Positions 57,893 through 64,000 of a stretch of 64,000 nt of DNA are shown here, one piece after another. How positions within the stretch are numbered: position 1 is the stretch's first letter; each line of letters begins with the position of its first letter. The notes beneath the pieces are model-generated. The model ran no database searches, was not told the origin of the DNA, and saw nothing but the letters and a program-made list of their open reading frames with translations. The translations under genes were made by a program, and so were the position numbers. This DNA comes from Gonium pectorale (taxonomy: Eukaryota > Chlorophyta > Chlorophyceae > Chlamydomonadales > Volvocaceae): positions 148,654 through 212,653 of the forward strand of contig LSYV01000064.1 in the NCBI GenBank assembly GCA_001584585.1. Reading direction: 5' to 3'.

Positions 57893-59054
57893 ATGGACTC
57901 CGCTCCCCAGTTCTATGAGCTCAATGACGGCGAGCCGGTTAGCGCCTGTCTGCATGCGCGTGTGCCTGCGCTCGATGAAGTGGGCCTTGATGATGGAGCA
58001 GCGGAGGTGGTGACTGGCGCCCCCGCCCAACCCATGCGCGTGCCGTTTGGGGACGTAACGAGCCAGTTCTCCGAGTTCTACGCAGCAGCGCTGGCAGCAG
58101 CGACCGACGTCAAGTCGCCAGAGCGGAGCCGCTCGCGCTTCTCGCCCAGTCGGCCGGGTCCCAGCAGCGCGGCGAAGAGGCTCTGGGGCGACCTGCCCCC
58201 TCTGCCAAGGCCACCTGGCGTGAGCGGCACGTCACAGCGGGCACTCGGAGCTGCTTTGGCAACCGCTGGATCGATGTCCCAGGTGAGAGGGAATGTGGGC
58301 GTGTCGAGTCAGGATGCACCCGGGGCAACCGCAGCCCGTCATCGATGGGCGATCTCCCGAAGAATGACACGTAGTGTCGGCTCGGGCAAACGAAGGACAG
58401 TGTTTGGGTCATTGCCAGGCGGGCAGGACAGCCAACAGCAGACGCTGCACACACTCGTCCATGGGAAACCTCCATGCCCTGCGCTCGCCCTAATTACCTG
58501 TTTAGGAAATAGCAACTCCTGTCTGCCAACTTTCTCCGATGCAGGACGATCCCGGTTCACCGACGCGCCACGCAAGGCACGCCCCGTCCATGGAGAGCGG
58601 GCAGCTGCCGCCCCTGGGCCCCAGCGCCAGCGGCAGCCTGGGCATTGGTGTCACTGCCGGGCTGGGCCTGAGGATCCACCGCACCCGCAGCATGTGGGGC
58701 AGCCATGGGTCCCTGCACGATAGCAACCACGCCAGCGCCGACCTGAGCAGCTGCGGAAGCGGCCAGGGGCCGGACCTGGGCCTGGCGATGGAGGCCGAGG
58801 TGGGCACACCGACCAAGCGCCAGCCGGTGAGCGCAGCCGCCGTGGCCGCCGGCCGGCATCCGCTGCTGCCCAGGGACGTGGAGGGAGACCGCACGGCTGC
58901 AGAGCCAGCCCTCACGGGCGACTTCGTCATGGCGGGAACGACTCCGGCTGTGGGCCCGCACTGCCCTCACTCCGGTGGCGGCATGGCGGTCGCGCTTTCA
59001 CCATTCCCATACCTGGAGAACCAGCGCGCCATGCAGCGGCAGCACATGCGCTGA
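57893..59054 (+). CDS. Hypothetical low-complexity protein
   Basis: Two exons, 57893-58282 and 58545-59054, join in phase 0 and encode 299 aa. The N-terminal 60 residues contain VPFGDVTSQFSEFYAAALAA, which may form a helix. The rest is Ser/Gly/Pro-rich with basic-Ser-Pro sites (SPERSRSRFSPSRPGPSS, DDPGSPTRHARHAPS, VGTPTKRQP) that look like proline-directed or basophilic phosphorylation sites. It ends QRAMQRQHMR. No known domain is visible. It is divergent from the nuclear coiled-coil gene and may share its promoter. TGTAA lies at 59320-59324. The start is the first ATG of the open frame and is followed by good coding composition. Confidence 0.65.
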
Positions 59055-60023
59055 TGCTTGGCCTGTCCATCGCATGTAGCCTAACGCCAATACCCTCTGT
59101 ACATCTTCGTTCCGGTGTGCTCACGTGTATAGATATTTTCCTTCTGTTAGGGAACCTTTGTTATATGCCCATCAAGCAAGGCACGTCAGCCAGCCACGTA
59201 CGGCTGCGTGAGAACGGAATGATGATGATGATGGAAACGGCACGTGACAACATGCATACACATTGATAGGTTGGTACCCGACTGTAGCATTGTTACTAAG
59301 CATACAGAAATACGGCACTTGTAAGACCAAAACGTGCCGCCTCCCTCGCCCCCATATCATGACCAGTACATAGCAATCCAACCGACAGATGGCGCCAGGA
59401 CCTAAAGCCTACACAGCGGGTCCCGTAACTCCGCCCATACATTGTGTGAAAGATTCACTAGCTGTGAATGCATATCCGACACGAGACAGGTCCCCAACCG
59501 CAGTCAATACTGCAATCAGCAGGAGGTATGAATGGATGTCCCACGACATAGACGCGGATATTGGCAAAGGTCAGGTTAAGGAGGCGGACAAACACAAGGT
59601 TGCAGGAAGCCAACCTGGTTTCCGGCATGGCGACAGCGGCAGGGCCACCCAGTCACCAACGCCACAAGAGCGGCGCACAAGTCCCAAGCAGTGTACGCAG
59701 CATCTAAAACACTGCCATGGCGCCTAAGCCCAAGGCGCATGGCGTCTAGAATTACAGCACCGTGCTGCACTTGCAATATGACAGTTGCTACAGCATGGAA
59801 GGCAAACCAGGCTTCGCACGACGAGGAACGACCCAAACGTTGCGTGGTCCGGTGTGCAGGTTGTTTGTCAGCAGTGAGTCCAATCCAACACCATGCCACC
59901 CAGCGGATCTCCCAGACCCAAGGGCCACTAGGCCCCTCTCCCTCCTTGTCACCCCTCAACTAACTCCCAACCGAGCGGTCGACCCATCAACCTCTAGCCA
60001 AGCACGGCCGCACACGAGTTCCC
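59055..60023. other. Convergent 3' UTRs and spacer
   Basis: Candidate poly(A) signals are TGTAA at 59320-59324 for the plus gene and TTACA at 59752-59756 (TGTAA on minus) for the MATH-BTB gene. A short GATGATGATG run lies near 59220. No gene is seen between them. Confidence 0.5.
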
Positions 60024-63000
60024 TCAATCACGACGCGGCCGCACGCGCCGCACCTCCTCCGCCTCCAGCGCCAGCTCCCGCACGCGCCCACCGCCCGCCC
60101 CCCCGCCCGCGCCGCCCAGCCCGCCGCTGCCCCCGCGTCCGCCGTGGCCGTGCGGCCTCCCCTCTGCGGGCGCGCCGCCTAGCGCGGCGATGGTGCTTAG
60201 GATCTCCGCCTGCAGCCCCGGGCAGCTGCTCATCATGTGGCTGTAGCCCTCGGTCTTCATCACTGTGGCCAGGTTGCGGCCCACGTAGTCCAGGCACACC
60301 TGCGAGGCCGGGCGGGTCCGAAGGGCAGCCCTCCCACAAGTGGGTCAAAGGGGTGAAAAGGGACTACAAAGGCGTGTGCTGCGCGTGGGAGAGGAGAATG
60401 CAGGCTGGGCTGTAGGATGTACGGCCGCCTGACAGCTAGTATCCGGGCATGCACCTGCGCCAGCCGGCGCCCGCATGGCCCGTGTCGGCTACCGCGCGTG
60501 GTCGTGGTCCCGAACATGCCGACCCCGGGTAAGGCAAGCAGTGGAACGACACGCTGGACCACATGCTGAAATTTGAAGGCCTCTCCAAGGAGGCCGCCAT
60601 GCTGACGAAGCTCGGGCTGTGCCCGGCCCAACCCTGGTCAGCATAGCCGCCTCCTCGTCCAGCGTGTTGTTGCACTGCTCGCCCTCGGGCAGCCCCGTGG
60701 GCGAGCCACTTTCGTCCCGCAAGCGCCCCCTCCTGGGTATACGGAGGCACACGTACTCTTTACACCTATCCCCGCTGCAGTGGCTGCTCCTTTTCCCCCG
60801 CCGACCCGGTCCCCAACTTTTTCCTCTCCACCCCACCCACACGCGCTCCCTGCGCCCCGCACCTCCCGACCCGCAACCTCTGCACATACATACACCCCGC
60901 ACACACCCCTACTTTTTTGAGCTCCTCGGCATGGTTCTTGTCCGCAAGCGCCAGCGTGAAGGCCACGGTCTCCGTGTCCACCGTCTCGCACAGCCGCCGC
61001 TCGCACAGCCGGCGCAGCCGCTCCAGCGCCATGGCGTCCGCGGCCGCCAGCAGGTGCTGCGCCATCTCCACATCCAGGTCGTTGTCGTCCATCTGGGCGC
61101 CGGAGGCCGGAGGCCGGGGGGGTGGGGGGGGCGCACGAGATACAGGGATGAAGGGACCGGGCCGGCAGAGGGGGGCCGAGAGAGGATGTGGCGAGAGGGG
61201 CTGCGACTGGGCATGCTCTCGGCCACCAGGGTGTAATCGTTCGTCTAATGGGAAGTGTCGGGTTGGGGGCCCCGCAGGGTGGGGAGGGTGTCCAAGGGCC
61301 GAGAGGAGCGGCGGGGTGGCTGGGTTGCGGGGTGTGTTAAATCGAGGACGGAAAACGGCGATTAGGGTTCGGAGTGACGAGGCAACATAACGAGGCAATA
61401 TGAATGGCGGTAAGACGAACCCCTCTCGGCACGCTTCTCCCAAGGGTCCATGTTCGTTGCCCGAGTCCCAACAGTGCCTCTGTCCGGGCTCCGAAGTACT
61501 GTATCAGTACCAAGCCCTGCGCACGCGGCAGCGCCCCCGCCCCGGCCCCTTGCCACCCAACCCCGGCCGCCCGCGCTCACCCCCTCGGGCAGCGTGTCTG
61601 TGTACACAAAGTGCAGCAGCGCCCGGAAGACGGGCGCTCGGATGTCGTGCACCACTGCCCGCCCCTCGCGCCCCTCCCGCATGCTGTTGTTTAGCAGCGA
61701 ACGGAAGTAGCTGGAACGAGCTTCGAGCAGGAACTTGTGAGCCTGGTTGTGGGCGCGGGGGGCACAAAGTACAATCGATGAAGGTGGATCAAACTGCGGC
61801 GGGGGCAACCTTTACGTATGGGCAAGAGGGGTAACGACGAGGCGGGGGGAACAGGTGGCGGTAGCGTTGGTCCGAACACGCCGGCTTTTCTGTCCAACTT
61901 GTGCGAGGCCACGGTCCGTTCCCAAACGCAACAACATCGGTACACTCCCATATATCGTGTGTCGCCCCTTTCGGTCGCCCCCCCGCGCCCCTTCGCAGGC
62001 TCTGCGTGAGACGCATTGCCGCCCACCAGAAGCGCCTGTCTGCTCCGCCCACGTCTCCCGCATCCACTTCCTTCCAACAGCATTGACTACCTCCAACCCA
62101 TCCCACCCATGGCGGAAGTTCCAAGCCCAACGCCCAATCCCAACAAGCCCCTGCCCTCCCTCACCTTGAATTCCTCTCCGTCCACTAGGAGCGTCACGTC
62201 CGTGCCCTCCTCCCGCCCCAGCAGCGCAGCCATGTCCACGCCCAGCGAGGGAGGGGGCACCCGCACCAGGTCGCCCGCGCTGCGGCTCGTGAAGCCGCCG
62301 CGGGTCAACGCGCCGCCTGTGACAAGGAGGTGGGCTTGATTAGTTGGAAAGGGCAGGAGGTGGGCAGGCACGGGATGGAGCGAGCAGTGGGGCGGCACGC
62401 ACTCCGGTGAAGGAGCTCTGGGACATGCGCAGCTGCACGCCCCGCTGCGTTCTCTTTGTCCTCGGTGCGAGGGCCACCAGCTCTGCGGTGTGTTTGTACT
62501 GCCCGGCGATGCGGCCAATCCCTTGCCAAGCAGGAGAGCGGCAACCCCTGGGGCAAAGACCGAATCCCCGTCCGCGCCCTCACCGCTCGACACCACCAGC
62601 TCGATGGTATATCGGATGACGAGGGCGTCGTTCTGCAGGTAGCCCTTGCTGGGGTCCTCCAGAAGGGAGCGCTTCACAAACTTGCGGTAGCCGTGGCAGT
62701 TGCGCGCGTTGGGGTCCTGGCAGCCGTTGAGCAAGAGGGGGCGAGGAGGAGAAGGGGTGGGAGGCGGCGCGGGCGGGTCGGATGGGAACAGGCGCGGCGG
62801 GAAGGGGGAAACTTGAGTACAGCTGTGGCACGGCCCGGCCCGAGCCATGGGCGGCAAACAGGCCGTTCAGGTAGCCGCGCGTTTGCCGTTCAGGCAGTCG
62901 TGCCAGCAGGAGCGCTACCCTATCTAAACCTGCAATCCACTACGCGTTCCCGCCCCATGGTTCGCCCCCGGTCCCCCCGCCTCGCACCTGGCGGGCGCAG

Positions 63001-64000
63001 CTGATCTTGACCGCTCCCGCGTCCCGCGTGCGTCCCTTGGTCAGGTCGCGGCCCTGGCCTGCGGGCAGGCACCGTGGTAGAACCGGGATCGAAGGGTGGG
63101 TAGGTGGCAATGGACAACACGCGCCCATGAGGGTGGGGCAAGCACGCGCGGCACCTCAGGGCGGCCGTCCACAGCCCGATGGCAGCTGTGGCAAAAGATG
63201 CATTGCCAAGAATCGTGAGCGCCGTGTTGCATGTCAACCCAAACCCGCAGCCTACCGGCACGACGCACGGCGCCGCCAGCCCCAAAGCACCCACTCACGG
63301 CCTCACCCGCAGAGACCTGGCTACCTCATAACCCGCCGTTGCCCAGTCGGTTGGGCCGACCCGCGCAAGCGCCCGACACGCGGTATCCCCTCCGGCCCGC
63401 CACGAGCCTGCCCCGCCCGACCATCCCCGAGATGGCGCCGCATCGCAACCCCCCTGGCCCTGTGTCCCCAATCCAGCGCCTTCAGGGCCCCCGCCGCCAT
63501 GTTTCATCTCCCCGGTCGACCCTTGCCCGCTCCCGCTCCGTCCGCCTCCGAGTCGCGGCCCACCGGTCTGGTCCACCAGCGTGAAGCGGTGGAAGGCGCG
63601 GACCACCTTCCCCTCCGTGGTGCTCACGATGCCCTGGCGGCGGTGGGGAGGAAATGGATGAAGGGGACGATAGGAGCCAGGCGGCCACCGGAAATAGGAG
63701 ACGTCCTTGCTCAAAGCTGGTGTGTGGTACAATCGTAGCCGATACAAATGCGCCGGCAGCTGAAGCGGCAGCTTTGTGCCTATTGATATCTCACCGCCCA
63801 ATCCCAGTATGCAACTATACATACACACACACTGGTCATGTGTTTTCTGCACTCCGTATCGCATACGTAACACACTGGTCATCTCCACGCCACCTCGGCC
63901 CGACACAGGCCTCTGCTTCCCAGCGCGCGACCACCCCACGCCCCGGGCTGCCAGCGGCCTACCGGCCCACCTGCGGGTTGGGCCCTTCGCCTATCAGCGC
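60024..64000 (-). CDS. BPM: MATH-BTB protein, BPM-type CUL3 substrate adaptor (5' end off the right edge)
   Basis: Exons, all phase-consistent: 63971-64000 (partial), 63564-63633, 62988-63058, 62584-62716, 62165-62316, 61581-61742, 60913-61092 and 60024-60299. The MATH domain spans the first four ([15 protein letters not shown], then [15 protein letters not shown] and [17 protein letters not shown]), as in plant BPMs. The BTB domain follows: [14 protein letters not shown] joined to [17 protein letters not shown], then [17 protein letters not shown]. After it comes the helical 3-box/BACK-like part ([52 protein letters not shown]). The tail is Gly-rich and ends VRRVRPRRD. Known role of the family: the MATH domain binds a substrate and the BTB domain binds CUL3, giving an E3 ubiquitin ligase adaptor. 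The N-terminal MATH strands lie beyond 64000. Confidence 0.9.

Noticed and set aside
1..64000. tRNA or rRNA genes
   Set aside because: I saw no cloverleaf with A and B boxes and no rRNA-like stretch, though a dedicated scan was not possible.

Overview
The window looks like nuclear DNA of a volvocine or chlamydomonadalean green alga. It is GC-rich, its genes have many short exons with GT–AG introns, the coding sequence is Ala/Gly/Pro-rich, TGTAA-type poly(A) signals follow the genes, and one gene encodes a ciliary protein. Two N-gaps (22518–22537 and 38657–38777) mark a draft assembly. All gene models were built by hand from reading frame, splice dinucleotides, exon phase and recognised protein motifs. 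No tRNA, rRNA, CRISPR array or bacterial-type operon was seen.

Layout. (1) 1–13665, minus: a CFAP57/WDR65-type axonemal protein, 27 exons, C-terminus running off the left edge. (2) 14102–15117, plus: a DUF1499 protein. (3) 16030–19743, plus: a secreted or lumenal protein with kinase-like motifs. (4) About 21211–24283, plus: a Myb/SANT-like protein whose intron carries two identical copies of a dispersed repeat and an assembly gap. (5) 25839–27478, minus: a small coiled-coil protein. (6) 27479–31525: about 4 kb with no convincing gene, but with repeats. (7) 31526–36523 (minus) and 37837–50708 (plus): two head-to-head genes built from the same module set, which I do not recognise. (8) 51498–57435, minus: a nuclear coiled-coil protein. 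(9) 57893–59054, plus: an unrecognised low-complexity protein. (10) 60024 to the right edge, minus: a MATH-BTB (BPM-type) CUL3 adaptor, N-terminus off the edge.

The most interesting locus is 31.5–50.7 kb. The plus-strand gene (about 2,468 codons) contains six tandem repeats of a four-part unit that I call D-A-B-C. Phase-0 introns recur at the D|A and B|C boundaries, so the gene is a chain of duplicated exon pairs. Its divergent minus-strand neighbour (about 1,314 codons) has the same leading exons but only one D-A-B-C unit. This suggests duplication of an ancestral one-unit gene followed by exon-pair amplification in one copy.

Several dispersed repeats sit in introns: a roughly 100-bp family in CFAP57 and in the big repeat gene, a CAGGTTACA-starting element of at least 438 bp, and a roughly 70-bp family near 29.1, 29.8 and 51.7 kb.
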